A DNA stretch of 64,000 bases from Telmatactis stephensoni (GCA_029948255.1 JALIZF010001367.1:186001-250000), one strand, 5' to 3'. Counted from the first letter of the stretch, positions 12,401 to 24,217 are shown. A program made the numbers and translations. Notes: a model not told the origin generated them from the letters alone.

Positions 12401-14493
12401 GCATCATAATCTTCATATTCCATATCACTGTTGTCATTTAGAAGTGAAAGCATTGAGCCTGAATGTGTCTTGTGTGAATGCTGCTGTGTCCAAGATGCAG
12501 TATTATATAAATTAGTTGTTGTGACTGACTTGTGTGGCCTTGTTGTTAAAGGTGTTATATGTGTGTTTATTGAATTATGTGAAGGTGGTGTTGTGGAGGT
12601 TTGATACTGTAACTGAGTGCTGAAGTGCTGTTGCATTGGTAGTGTATGATTACTTGAATGAGAATATGGTAATAGGTTTGCTTGCATAGGCTTATTAAGG
12701 ACTGGTGTATTGCAAACAGATGGTGGTGTTAGCTCTGTTAAGATATTTTGGTCTTTATTAGTTTGTGTTAGGCCTTGTGGTGTTTGTGGTGGTGATGGTG
12801 GATCGGCTATAACAATAGCATTGACTTTAGGGTCATTGTGCATTCTTGTTGGCGGAAGTGGCTCTACATTTGTGTTAGGCTGGTGTCGTCTTTGTGAAAG
12901 CACCTGAGATACCCTTTCCCTCTGGACTTTATCTTGAAGCTGCAAAGTTGAGAGTATTAGAGAATTAATAGTGACAAATACAATTTAAATCAAATTAAAT
13001 ATCTGAAAAACAGTGTAGATGAGACGTCTATTTAAAAATATCAAATTTAAATCATATTATTAAGGAAGCATTTAGATTAATCTTGAAAAATAAAATATAA
13101 AAGTACACAAAATACATGGAGCAAGACAAATTTAAAAATAAAATAAAATTATGATTATCTTAATAAGAGAAGTTTACAAGTAAATACATGGTAAACTGAA
13201 AAAGACTTACTGGGGGAACAGAGATTTTTTTTTTCTTTGGTTGTTCTTTCTTTGTATTTTCTTTTTGAGCCTGATCCACGTCATCTTCATCAGAAGAAAC
13301 TACTTGTTTTGTCTTCTTCTTCTTCCTTTTGGAGACTTTTTTGGGGATGTCATCATTGATATCATCTTCATCAGAAGATACTTGTTTTGCCTTCTTCTTT
13401 TTGGAGACTTTTGGGGGGATGTCATCATTGATATCATCTTCATCAGAAGAAACTTGTTTTGCCTTCTTCTTTTTGGAGACTTTTGGGGGGATGTCATCAT
13501 TGATATCATCTTCATCAGAAGAAACTTGTTTTGTCTTCTTCTTTTTGGAGACTTTTTGGGATATTTCATCATGGACATCACCGTGTGCTATTAGAAACGT
13601 AAACATCATTAATAATTAACCTATCTTAATATAGACAGAATTCTGGACTGGTGTTCTCTTTCAAATATATCATACTTACACATTTCATTGCATTCGATTG
13701 CCTTTTGGGAAGGCTTTCGCTTTCTTTTCCCATCGCATTCCTCAACTGCAACTTCAATAGAAATAATTGAATTTAATGAGTAACTAAGCTTACTACTTTA
13801 TAATACAGTCGAGATTGTTTGCATAATTAAAAAAGGCGGGATTTCTGAAATGCTACACTCACATCGATTATTAAGTGGCTTACCTGGGGTGAGTATGCTT
13901 TCTTCATGTTTCAAAGCCTCACTTTTTGTTCCTAAACAAATTATTTTATGAGTCAAAAGTAATAAACGAAAACTTAATCAGGTAAAATTGACGAACAGTT
14001 CATGTTTAGTTCATTTCGCAATTCAGGAATGCAGTCTAGTTGATTCAGATCATTTGGTTCAAGAATGACTCGCATATAAGCTTAATATTCAGCATTTATT
14101 TAATCAAAAGTAATAAAACTCATACCTATGAAATCAAGGAAAACATGATAAAATCGATAGTCGCTTTAGGCATAAGCGTATATTCACCTCGCAATTCAGG
14201 AATGCGATTCACTACTGTGGTTCATAATTCACGATTCAGGAATGAAATACAATATTTAGCATTTAACGGACATTGCTACATCTATTCTCGAAAAAAAATA
14301 CGTATTTAAGTTAATACTTACGATAGACAGCTATAACGGTTGCCTTATGGATCACCATACCATCTTTTCCGTTCAGGGGAACATCACATATACTTCCAGA
14401 AAGCTCTGACATTTCTTTGCCCCCTTTCGCAATTTTTTTGTCTGGAATGACAGTGACTCCCTTTCCCTCGATCCACTCCACAAGAACCCACAT
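9471..14493 (-). CDS. BEN-domain protein of CACTA-1, probable TnpA-like accessory DNA-binding factor
   Basis: Spliced minus-strand gene. Exons with matching phases: 14493-14322 (start MWVLVEWIEGKGVTVI, a small beta-rich N-terminal module), 13931-13884, 13751-13680, 13587-13211 (four repeats of a DEDDINDDIPxKVSKKKK unit), 12939-12247 (Gln/Pro/Ser-rich, then a coiled coil EEMEKLKAEVYHLKSEIKHL), 11300-11268, 10875-10692 (BEN domain: ALKKMLFSLFKKEEI ... EALDPQKLDMIT). A final exon at about 9545-9471 ends LIKSINRACEN and stop, as BEN domains do. The phase between the last two exons does not match, so a small exon between 9546 and 10691 is missing from this model. BEN domains bind DNA and often palindromes (family knowledge). 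It shares its upstream region with the transposase and lies wholly within the element ends, hence the inferred role in binding the CCTAGG arrays. Confidence 0.85.
10028..10247. repeat. fold-back element in a BEN-gene intron
   Basis: Inverted arms: GATAGCCTCATT and GACTCATGGGAGTAAACTT on the left are matched by AGTTTACTCCCATGGGTC and AATGAGGCTATC on the right, and the match extends weakly outward to TTTCCAGT / ACTGGAAA. It would fold as a long hairpin. No coding capacity; probably a small MITE. Confidence 0.7.
13300..13590. repeat. coding minisatellite, period 66-69 bp
   Basis: Near-perfect repeats in exon 4 of the BEN gene encode acidic/basic units (SSDEDDINDDIP followed by KVSKKKK). The antisense strand also stays open across it, but only because the repeat has no stop in that register. 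Confidence 0.85.
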
Positions 14494-14781
14494 GGTTAAT
14501 TACCTCAGTAGACAAAAGAGACACGATTTTACAACAAAAACTAAGCTCAACGTAGCGTAGAAGAACGAACAACGGTTTGAAATTGAGCGCGGATTTCTCT
14601 CCGGTCTGTGGAGTACATTGATTGGTTAAATTTCGTACCATGTGATCTGATTCTACTCGGAAAAGGACTTGGACTGGTATCACGTGACTGTTCGGCGGGA
14701 AGACGCCATGTTGAAAAGTGCTGAAATGTTGAAAGAATCTTGAAAGAGTTCGAGTTTTTCTTCGTTGATAGTGCAGGGATT
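14494..14781. promoter_or_regulatory. shared divergent promoter region of CACTA-1
   Basis: 288 bp separate the ATG codons of the BEN gene (-) and the transposase (+). The stretch is less AT-rich than its surroundings and contains CpG dinucleotides and an inverted CCAAT box (GATTGG near 14619). I see no TATA box and no CCTAGG word in it. Divergent transcription would coordinate the two proteins; this is inferred from the arrangement. Confidence 0.6.
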
Positions 14782-17700
14782 ATGGATGGAAATAACTTAC
14801 AAGATGAAGGACAACAGTATTACAGCATTATAACGGAGAACAACCGGAAAAAATTCCAATGTGTGCTTTGTAATCGCATTCTCTCGCGGCAACAGACTTT
14901 TGAGTTCCACTTACGTTCTGTGCATCAATACACAGGAGCTGGTAAGTATAGAGTTTGTAAGCTTCATATTCTTCATTTAAATCAACTAAATTTCAATTTT
15001 TGGTTCCTGTTTATTTGTAGAGGTCTTCAAGAGAAGGTATAAGCTGTATGAAAACGATCCAACTGTCAAAATTCCAAGACAGACATTACATTACCAAGCA
15101 AAAAACAGTAAATATCAACTTGATAGTTCACATGTATTTCCCCAAGAATGTGGCGAACCAGGGAGGTTGCAACTGATGAATTTCATTGAAGATCAGACTA
15201 CATACTCTTCTACAGACAGCAATGCATTTTGGACTGCACCAAAAGAGTGTGATGTAACAAATACAATTGTTAATTTTGGTAGTAGTATTGCAGAAAGTGT
15301 GCCAGTGATTCCCTCAGAGGATGTTGATGACTATAACTTTGTTTGCTTTGCTGATGAATTCAGCTGTGTCAGTGATACTGAAAGTGAAGAATCTTTGTCA
15401 TCGTCCTCTGGTGGTGATGAAAGTGACAGCTCAACAGATGAGTCAGAAAGTGAATTTGGTGAAAACAGCAATGAAAGAACTCAAGGCCCATCAACTTTAC
15501 AAAGTATAAGTATGGCAATAATGGCATATGTTTCAAGGCACCATCTCACTAATGAAGCAGCAAAAGACTTGATAGAGGTTTTAAAACTGTGTTGTCCAGA
15601 AAATGATATGTTCCAGTCAGTTAATTTTAGTTATGTACAAGAGGTTTGTGGACAGTGTGAAATTACAGTGTTTGATATCTGCGAAGACTGCCACCGTGTG
15701 TTTCCAGAGGATCAAAATATCTACCAGTGTTCCACAGAAGGATGTACAGGGTAAGTCAATTATAAACTGCTGTTGTAGTTGGGTTGTTGTGGTAGAGTTG
15801 ATATTAAGGGAATTGGTGGGTTGCATAGAATTAATGTGTAATGGTAGATGTATCTTAAAATTAATTGAATGCAAAATTGTTGGTGTATTTTGTATATGTG
15901 TGTGCATGTATGAAACATAGCTAGCTACATTCATTTTTTCCAGGTTACGATACAAGGGTACTATTTCTCAGCAATCTAAGAAAAAACACAAGAATGGTTT
16001 TGCCACTGTGAATATATTCAACCAGTTGAGGCATTTATGTGATATAAATAGGGCATAATTTTTATCTTTTTGGTATTATAAATATTAATAATAATAATAA
16101 TGGTTTATTCCAGCTTTTCTACATAGTGGCTATACATCTGGAACTAAAACTATAAAAATCTAAATTAACATGACCCAATAGATAATTACCATTCCCAGAA
16201 AGAACTGAAGTATTAAAAACATATTCAACTATTTACAGATAAATTAACAATTACACATCGTTCCCCCTCCCCCTAAAAGTCAAACAAAGTAATTTTAAAA
16301 AGACACCATAAGGGGTAAGTTGCACAAAACCAACAGTTTATCAGCATTGTCCCCATCCAGTTAAACCCCCAGCAGAAGATTAAAATGATGTGGTTATATC
16401 TAATAACTATGATGGATTTGAAAGGTCATATTGCTTGTAGATAAGTGCTTAGTACAAAATAATAGTCATGTGGTGCAATACTTTAAAATAATACTTAGTC
16501 CTGTTAAAATGATGTTCAATTAAATAAAGCACCCTTGGTATACTGGACTAAGTATATTATTATTAGTAGTATGCCATAACTAATTTATTGTACTAAGCAT
16601 GTTTGTATTCGTTCTTGTTACATTGATTTTGCTTTTACTTATTTGCAGGAGAAGGAGTTTGGAAAACCATTCAGCAAAGAAGGGCAGGTGGTGGAAGAGA
16701 CATTTTAACTGACATTATAGATGGAAAAAATTATCAAGCACTTTGTAAAGAGGGGCAGCTCCTACACAATCCTGACAACATCAGTTTGATATTTAACACG
16801 GATGGTGCTCCACTGTATACTTCGTCTAGTGTGTCACTGTGGCCTGTTTTCTTGGCAGTCAATGAGCTTCCCTCCCCTGATAGGTATTATTTTTAAGGGA
16901 ATATTACATGGGTTCACACTAATTCTAAATATAGGGTTGGTAATGGTCCAAGAACACTTGCATAAGCTGTCTTGTGAGTAGTTTTTGCATGTTTACTTTA
17001 TTGTTTTAAAGTTTTGAAGTCGAGTTCAAATTAAAGTTAAGAAATATTTGACTGTAAAATTTAAAGTGCACTTGAAATCCAATTTCACCTGTCTTAATTA
17101 ATTAATGGACCTAATGCCTCGTGACAATTTTGTCCCAATTAAGCATGAAACAGAACGATTAGAAGAATGATCTGCTTTTGTTTTGAAACTCTTCCAATTA
17201 CCTCTTATTCATTGGGAAATTCACAAGGTTTTTTTGGTAAAAAATATAATGAATCTTCTAGTCAGGTTTATCACACTTGTGTGTGATAGCTCTGTGGATT
17301 GCATGGATTAGGTCTATTATTGGAGTTATGTGAACTCAGACTTTAATTTTTGTTGTTTAAGTTTCTTGTATCACTTCAAAAATTGAAACAACATCATTTT
17401 ACAGCAGCAATATCCTTGTTAAGTATTTCTTTCACCTGATACCACATGAAAAAATATTTATGTATCATACAAGATTGAGAACAACACTTCAAACAACCCC
17501 AGTCAACATTTCATTTCATGGTCCATTTCTTGAGCTAGGACTTGAACCTGGACCTTAGTTGTAAATGACTGGTATCATGTTACTTGACTAACTAATTCCA
17601 CTTGAGAATTGACAGCCTCTGCTATCATCTTAAAATACAACAAATTCATAATTGCACAATGTTCATCAATGTACATGACATACATAGTCATATTTGATAC

Positions 17701-20700
17701 TCCACGATATATTTTTATTTTAATGCCATAAAATGCTTTTTTCAGATTTTCAAAGCAAAACATGCTGATGTGGGGAATCTGGCAAGGAAAGGGCAAGCCT
17801 CCATTCAATGTCTATTTTGAGCCATTTGCAACACACATGACTGAATTGTATCAAAATGGTAAGATGCAGTGCTTCTTTGTTTTGATTTGTCGTTATAAGT
17901 GCAATAATTCCATTAAAGCGATCCTTTTAACCAGGACTAAATATCACTCCAAATAAGAAGAAGAGCTCAATAAATGTGAAAGTGGCTGTCCTTCTTGGTT
18001 CTCTAGACTTACAAGGAAAAGCTTACCTACTAAACATGACACAACTCAATGGAGAAAATGGGTGTATTACGTGTGAAGAGCCTGGTATAGTAGTAAAGCA
18101 AGGAAAGGGCCACACTCGATGTTACCCATATAAGGATAGTAAAGATGCACCAACAAAAAGATCATGCCATTCATTCATTCAGGATGCTATCAAGGCCAAT
18201 GAAGAAAAAGTAATGGTAAATATCTCTCTCATATAAACTTTCTTTGTGCTCATAACAAGGAAATTGAAGCTTCTTACACTAATGTGTCATTCTTGCATAG
18301 TTAAAAAAGAAAATACTCATGATAGATGACATGTAGTGAGATATGCCACGTGCCACTAAAACAATAAACAAGTGAAAGACAAATGAAAATTTGCATCAAG
18401 ATCAGATCTATGAAGCACAAACTCATGCACTTTTGCTGATGAAATAAGATGTATAATCTGTAAAGTACTTTGGTAGTGATTATCCAAATAAATTGTGACA
18501 ATAAGTGGCCAAATTCTTTCCAAACAAGATATTCTGAACTGTCTTATTATCTCATCAGCAAACCTGTGCAATGAATCGCAGAGCCTCGGGTAAATTATTT
18601 GGGTCCTTAGTGTAGCGTGAGATAAATAATTATTCTATGAAATCTTTATAAATTTATGTAATTGAGTCCAACAAAATATACTGAACTAGAATTGTTGGTC
18701 TGAGTTGTAAACTAATAGAATTTATGTGATTTCAAACAAAATAATAGGTTTGTAATCTTGTTACTTTTGTAATGCTAGGTCAAAGGACTCTTTGGTGTTA
18801 CCAGTCTTGCACTGATGGAATGGTTTGACATTGTAGTAGGGAGTGTTCCAGATTATATGCATGGCTGCTTATTGGGTGTAACAAAAACACTTCTCAAAAA
18901 GTGGGTATCATCCAAGAACCACAAGATGCCTTACTTTGTTGGAGGGCAGGTATACCAATGAGATTTAGGTCATGTTGACAAAATTTATGTACAAGTTAGC
19001 TCATTTTGGGGCTTAAATTACATGTAGTTGTTATTCTTTCTTAGATTTCCAAAATAAACAAGCGGTTAATAGCGATGCGACCCCCCGACACCCTAGCAAG
19101 ACTGCCAAGAGACCTGGAAAAGCATTTTAAGAATTTGAAAGGTAATATCACTGTAGTGTGATAAATTACTTGTTTCAAGATGGATGTTTAATGTCTAATG
19201 AATAGAAATGAGGCTGATTTAGAACTAGATTTCCATTATCCATGCCTTCTGTTCTCCCCCTCAAGAGGACCAACTTTTCAGGGGTTTTGGGACTTGTTTT
19301 GTGTATTGTTGAAAAGTCATTTTAGCATGAAAATAATTAGTTCTCACTGATTGCCTTAAACATATCATTGAATTTTTAAAATCTCTTTAAAGCTTCAGAG
19401 CTTCAGGCGTGGCTACTTTATTATGCTATTCCATGCCTGGTGGGCTTCCTCCCTGATAAGTATCTCTATCACTTTGCCCATTTGTCAGAAGGCATCTACA
19501 TACTATTGGGCGATGCAATTTCCCAAACCCAACTTGCAAGAGCACATGACTTACTGAACAAATTCTACATGGACTTTGGAGATCTTTATGGTAGGTATCT
19601 TTTTATCTCATATTTTGAGAATTTAAGTAAAAATCCAATCTTGTACTGGGAGAGAATGAAGTGAGAGAATTAGCAAAAGGTGCAGTGATGACATTAATTT
19701 TGCAGGTCAAGGCAGTTGTGGTCTTAATGTTCACAATGCAGGAGCACATCTAGTAGAGTATGTAAAGGGGTGGGGGCCACTCTGGGCTTGGTCTACCTTT
19801 GGCTTTGAGGATATGAATGGGACTCTGATGGACTTCACACATGGAACTGGAAATGTCTGCCGCCAGGTAGCGTTAACAAATTACAGTATGATCATTAAAA
19901 TTTTCAATTTATGATACTCAATCATTTTCTTCAGAAAATATTAAGGCTTCATAGTCATGTCTCAGAGACAAAAAATTTTCAAGATGGCTTTTGTATAATC
20001 TAAAATGATGAAATTCAAACCTGAAGATCAATGCTGCATTCACACTTACCACTTAAACATGTTTAAAAGTGGTTTAACTAAACAAGGTTACAAACCAAAT
20101 GCTCATAACATTTGCATCTTATAAAAGAGGTGAAAACTTGTTTGATTAAAATATCACAGCAAGGTTGTTTGAAATGTGTCTTGTGAAGGTGACTCGACAG
20201 GGTTATCAACAGAATGGAAAAACCTAAACCTGGTTTAGTTAAACTAGTTTAGTTGGTGTGAATGCAGCATAAGTAAACATAAAGCTGCAAATGTTTGGTC
20301 TACATGTATATACCCTAGCTTATGCAATGTGCTAAATAATGTTGATTGAGATATATCTTTATTATAATAAATATTTAAAGAGGCTCTCTCTTTATGCTCA
20401 ACATTTTTACGATGGAATCACAACCAAGAGGGTATATTAAATATAAATAACTGATTTAATATTTCTCCTTTTTTAGTTAATCTGGATGCTACATGCACAG
20501 AGCCGCCTTAGATGTGATGTTAATTTAATGGAAAACAGTAATAGTAAAGCCTTTATCCAACGTATGCTCAGCACAAATAGACAGTAAGTCGATAACTTAG
20601 TGATTATGTAATATGATTAATTTTAATTTCACATTAATGGGAAACCTGCACTTCAAATTGTAGGATCAGTAATTTGAAAGAAGCCAAAAAGTGTCACATT

Positions 20701-21708
20701 GCAGGAGGTGTGAAAAAGCTGCAGGGCATTCAACTTGAAACTATGACAGAAATCACCTCATTAATTGGAATAGGTACTATCTGGGAGGCTACTAGGATTG
20801 TTGTCAATAGACATGTGTTCTTTTCCAAACATTACACCAGAATGGTCAAGCGAAATCCATGTGTTGTTCAATTCCATGACAACACAATTGGCGAAACTGA
20901 ATTTTTTGGATGGAACAAAGAAAGTGGAGAGGTTGTAGCTGTCTACAAAGAAATTAAAATCGACTTAGACAAGCCATTTTTTTGTAATGATGCTGGATTT
21001 CATGTAGTGCGTGTAATGTCAGACAGGTAAGATACTTTAGACACTAATTAGGGTTTACCGATTTATGGGCATAAAGACTGATTTGGCACTAATAGTGCCA
21101 GGTCACAATGGCTACATTTTACATTTTTGAGGAACTTTTGTTAAAAGAGAATTCAAACTAGTTAATGCACAAATTGAATTGCTATAAATTCTAGTTTAGA
21201 GTGGTTGTAGCCTAAAATTGGAGGTGTAAGTGTTACGCACTTAATTGCACACACGCGCTAATTAGCATCTGGTACTATTAGCACCAAAGCCTGTAAATTG
21301 GAAAACTCTATTGGAAGAAATTTGATTCCATGCTCGAGGCATTTAGAAAATTGAGGTTGTTTGAATGTTTCACAAAGATTGATTTCAAGTTTTTCTCTCC
21401 TTAATAGAAATTATTATGGTCCTAGAACTTTCTGTATGAATAATATATAGGATCAGTAGTGTTCTGTTCCCTTTCTGTTATTTTATTTTACCATTTGATA
21501 ATAAATTGTAATTAATAATTATTGCCTAATAAGTAAAAGTACATATTTGTCAAGATGTCTTTAATTATAGACAATTTGTTTTACTTGTAGGTCTAATCTT
21601 CAAGTTAAGAAGGTTGATGATATATTAGAGAAAGTCATGCTGCTTGAAGGCAACTTGGGCAACCCTTGCATAATACGCTTTCCCAATTTCAATGGTGTCT
21701 GTGGTTAA
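14782..21708 (+). CDS. Tnp2-type CACTA (EnSpm) transposase, multi-exon
   Basis: Thirteen exons with compatible GT-AG junctions encode roughly 940 residues: 14782-14941, 15021-15750, 15944-about 16045, 16649-16883, 17746-17858, 17935-18215, 18779-18949, 19045-19141, 19393-19590, 19706-19866, 20477-20582, 20664-21026, 21591-21708. Exon 1 holds a C2H2 finger (FQCVLCNRILSRQQ, C-x2-C-x12-H-x4-H). An acidic Ser-rich region and a Cys-rich finger (CGQCEITVFDICEDC) follow. The Tnp2 core has NTDGAPLY (first Asp), WGIWQGKGKPPFNVYFEP, LLGSLDLQGKAYLLN (second Asp), NGENGCITCEEPG, PDYMHGCLLGV and FGFEDMNGTL (candidate catalytic Glu). Start: first ATG in frame after the shared promoter. The ORF is intact apart from one problem: exon 3 lacks a normal GT donor in the needed phase (see findings). 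Confidence 0.88.
16066..16330 (-). repeat. probable retroelement 3' tail in transposase intron 3
   Basis: Begins with an ATTAATAATAATAATAATGG microsatellite and continues as non-coding sequence similar in style to the minus-strand LINE 3' ends elsewhere in the window (TTTATT next to the simple repeat). No ORF. Assignment is tentative. Confidence 0.35.
20031..20270. mobile_element. 240-bp MITE in a transposase intron
   Basis: Perfect 15-bp inverted termini ATGCTGCATTCACAC at 20031 and its reverse complement ending at 20270. Internal TTTAACTAAAC / GTTTAGTTAAA words also pair. A target duplication is not obvious. It sits in the intron between exons 19706-19866 and 20477-20582, so it need not disrupt the protein. 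Confidence 0.7.
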
Positions 21709-22039
21709 ACCGATATTACGTACATATAGAATTTAATACCAAGGTTTTACAACCACTGCTATGGACAAATATAGATATGAAATTTATCATTTTGAATTAT
21801 TTGTAACATTAGCTATAACATTTATGTACGTGACCCAGAACATCAACTTCAGTTCATGGTAAATTCTAAGAAATTTTGACATTATTTAATTAGTAATGAA
21901 TTTTGAGATTAAAAATACATATGGATAATAAATTTTACCTACACATGCAGATTATGTTATGTAATATTTATATAATGTAATATAATTAAATATATAACCC
22001 TCAGAATTTTTTGGGGATTCCTAGCAACAGAAAATTTAC

Positions 22040-22364
22040 ACGAAATTGTTAGACTTAAGATTTGTGAATTCAGATTCTCAGGCATTCCTAACAATTTCCT
22101 AGCAATTCCTAGGAAGTGTAGTTTTGGCTGTTCACACCTTTTGGAAGTCATTTTGAGTTCCTAGGAAATTCCTAGGAATTCCTAGGAATTTTGGTGCTGT
22201 GTTGTTCACACCTTTTTTGAAGATCTGAACTCCTAGGAAATTCCTAGGAATTCCTAAGAATTTCAGTGCTGTGTTGTTTACACCTTTTGTAAACATTTGA
22301 ATTCCTAGGAAAGTGCTAGGAATTCCTAGGAATTTACTAGGAATTCCTAGAAGCTAGGAATTCA
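22040..22364. repeat. right subterminal array of TTCCTAGGAA words (CACTA-1)
   Basis: By eye about eight exact TCCTAGG words plus variants, in a higher-order repeat of roughly 70 bp that also contains GTGCTGTGTTGTT and CACACCTTTT. The array runs up to the terminal inverted repeat. Confidence 0.9.
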
Positions 22365-22375
22365 TTTCGCAAGGG

Positions 22376-22855
22376 GAGCCTTTGGATGAAAAGTACAGTA
22401 CGGTGTCATCAACAGAGTTACACGACAGAAGCTCAAGATGTTAGGGAGATTGTTCATGTAAATGATGAACAATAATGGTCCAAGGATAGATCCTTGGGCC
22501 ACTCCTATAGACACTTCAGCTGATTCAGATTGAGCGTGATTGAACACAGTGACTTGTGAACGGCCCATCAGGAAGGATTCAAACCAATTACAGGCATGCG
22601 CATCCACACCAAGAGAAGACAACTTGCGTAACAAGAACTTGTGGTTTACGGTGTCGAAGGCCTTCGCAAGGTCTAGAAAGATGGCACCAGTTAGCTCACC
22701 GTCATCCACTAATTTTAACACATTATCAGTGAACTTCGCCGTGGCAATCACTGTAGAGGAATTGAGTTGAAAGCCATACTGATTTATCGTGAGAAGTTGG
22801 TTATCATTAAGGTATGAATTTAGCTGGGTGTGGATGGCTTTCTCCAAGATATAAA
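22376..22855 (-). mobile_element. 5' part of LINE-1a reverse transcriptase, truncated
   Basis: RT fingers and palm: ILEKAIHTQLNSYLND, NQYGFQ, GAIFLDLAKAFDTVNHKFL (first catalytic Asp) and GVAQGSILGPLLFIIYMNN. The active-site box appears as SVDDTVLYF after a one-base frameshift near 22430. The element begins abruptly near 22855, a 5' truncation usual for LINEs. At its lower end it meets CACTA-1: the codon series ...SSKGS here continues as DVLQENLNCD on the far side of the transposon. Confidence 0.88.
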
Positions 22856-22859
22856 ATTT

Positions 22860-23388
22860 TCTTTCATAGGGTAACCATATATATTGCAGAGATTCTCAGC
22901 GCGACCTGACTTCATACTTATTATCTTGGCTTGAATTGATTCGGCCCGTAGACGAGCTTCGATTTGAACAGTAACACACAAAATAACCCGTAACAGTACA
23001 TTGCCCTCTCGAAAAAATATCACTTAGCATTTTGTGATTTTCATTTATACTTCGGGAAACATAAAACATCTCGATTGGAATCGCACAGGAATCCCAATTC
23101 ATCCCTGTGGCGTCAAGGTTCGCCATGAATATGCCACCGGACATAAAAATTGAGTTCGCGGATCAATATTCAGGTGACGCCATAAATCGCACAGGAAAGG
23201 AAATCCCACACCAAGGAAATCCCACAGGAAATCCCACACCAAGATTAGTGTTACTGCTTGCTTCGCTCCCAGCAATAAGATATAGTTGCAGTCAGCTTCA
23301 AGCTATGCCCTCAGTAACTACTATATATATATATATACATAGTTACTAATATATTTTAGGCAAAGTGATTTTGATATGATTACAAAGG
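22860..23388. other. unassigned stretch with one open frame
   Basis: A minus-strand open frame (23144-22896) starts MSGGIFMANLDATGMNW and ends where the LINE begins. I do not recognise it and see no clear splice sites. It could be a disrupted first exon. A short TATATATA run lies near 23320. Confidence 0.3.
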
Positions 23389-23818
23389 ACAATAGGCCAA
23401 ATGCACTAACAGGTCACGTGACCCTATCTCCCCTAAATCAAGCAGCACCATCAAAATGAACGCCAGAAATAGAAAGAGCACCTCGATATTAGTAAAAGCG
23501 CAAATTTTCAGCTCCTAAGATGTAATACAGGAGAAACGACAGTAAATTTAAGATTGGATATTTTCTTAAGATTCGTTCGGAAAAACGCGTTGGATGGCAA
23601 GCTCATGCCATCCAACGTGTTTTTCCAAATGAATCTTAAGAAAATATCTAATCTTAAATTTACTTATTTATTTTTTCTCTTATTCATCTTATAAACCGAA
23701 ACTTTGCACTTTTACTAATATCAAAGTGCTCTTTCTATTTCTGGATTTCATATTGACAGTACTGCTTGATTTAGGGGAGATAGGGTCACGTGACCTGTTA
23801 GTGCATATTGCCTATTGT
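23389..23818. mobile_element. 430-bp fold-back MITE
   Basis: Arms start ACAATAGGCCAAATGCACTA and close with the near reverse complement ending GCCTATTGT. The whole element pairs with itself, including GGTCACGTGACC near each end and GGATGGCAAGC/GCATGCCATCC-like sequence at the tip. No ORF. I could not settle the target duplication. Confidence 0.8.
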
Positions 23819-24138
23819 AATATCAATAGTATTCGATATCCTGTTACAAGAATGCTTTTGATAAGATGATGAGGTTTATAGGTGTTTCATCATTTTTGGT
23901 GAAATTAATTTAACCTGGCTGTGGCACACAGCTTACTGTTTGCCAAATACACAATACAATACATTTAATTTAATCACATCAATGTAAATTTAATATAGCC
24001 TAAAATCATGCATCTCCAACTATTGCATGCAAAATTATATGCATGCATGTTGAGAGCTTATTCAAATATATGTTATTCTAAGTTACAAGCAGGAGCTGTA
24101 GGCAGTGTTCAAGTTGCACAGTATACATGATTTTTTAC

Positions 24139-24217
24139 CTCATATCTCAAAATCTTGTGGTCTTCTTCAGACAGTGATGGAGTTTTCTCCAAGTCACACA
24201 AGTTCTTTGTCCAATTC
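24139..24217 (-). CDS. orphan exon, unassigned
   Basis: Acceptor ttcaacag, then an exon encoding WTKNLCDLEKTPSLSEEDHK and a few more residues, then donor GAG/GTAAAA. It looks coding but I do not recognise it. It may belong with the damaged exon at 24670-24975 upstream on the same strand. Confidence 0.45.

Larger units (their letters stand above)
8551..22375 (+). mobile_element. 13.8-kb CACTA/EnSpm DNA transposon (CACTA-1)
   Basis: Inverted termini CCCTTGCGAAA (8551-8561) and its reverse complement TTTCGCAAGGG (22365-22375), flanked on both sides by GA (8549-8550 and 22376-22377). Removing the element and one GA rejoins an RT reading frame without a gap, which fixes the ends to the base. Just inside the termini are arrays of the palindrome TTCCTAGGAA, like the subterminal repeats of plant CACTA elements. 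It carries a Tnp2-type transposase gene (14782-21708, +) and a BEN-domain gene (9471-14493, -) divergent from a common intergenic region. Both look largely intact, so the element may be young. Smaller fold-back elements and a retroelement tail have inserted into its introns. Confidence 0.93.

Noticed and set aside
13241..13619. Plus-strand open frames opposite the Lys/Asp repeat
   Set aside because: They are the antisense of a coding minisatellite in BEN-gene exon 4, whose sense exon has good splice sites and phases.
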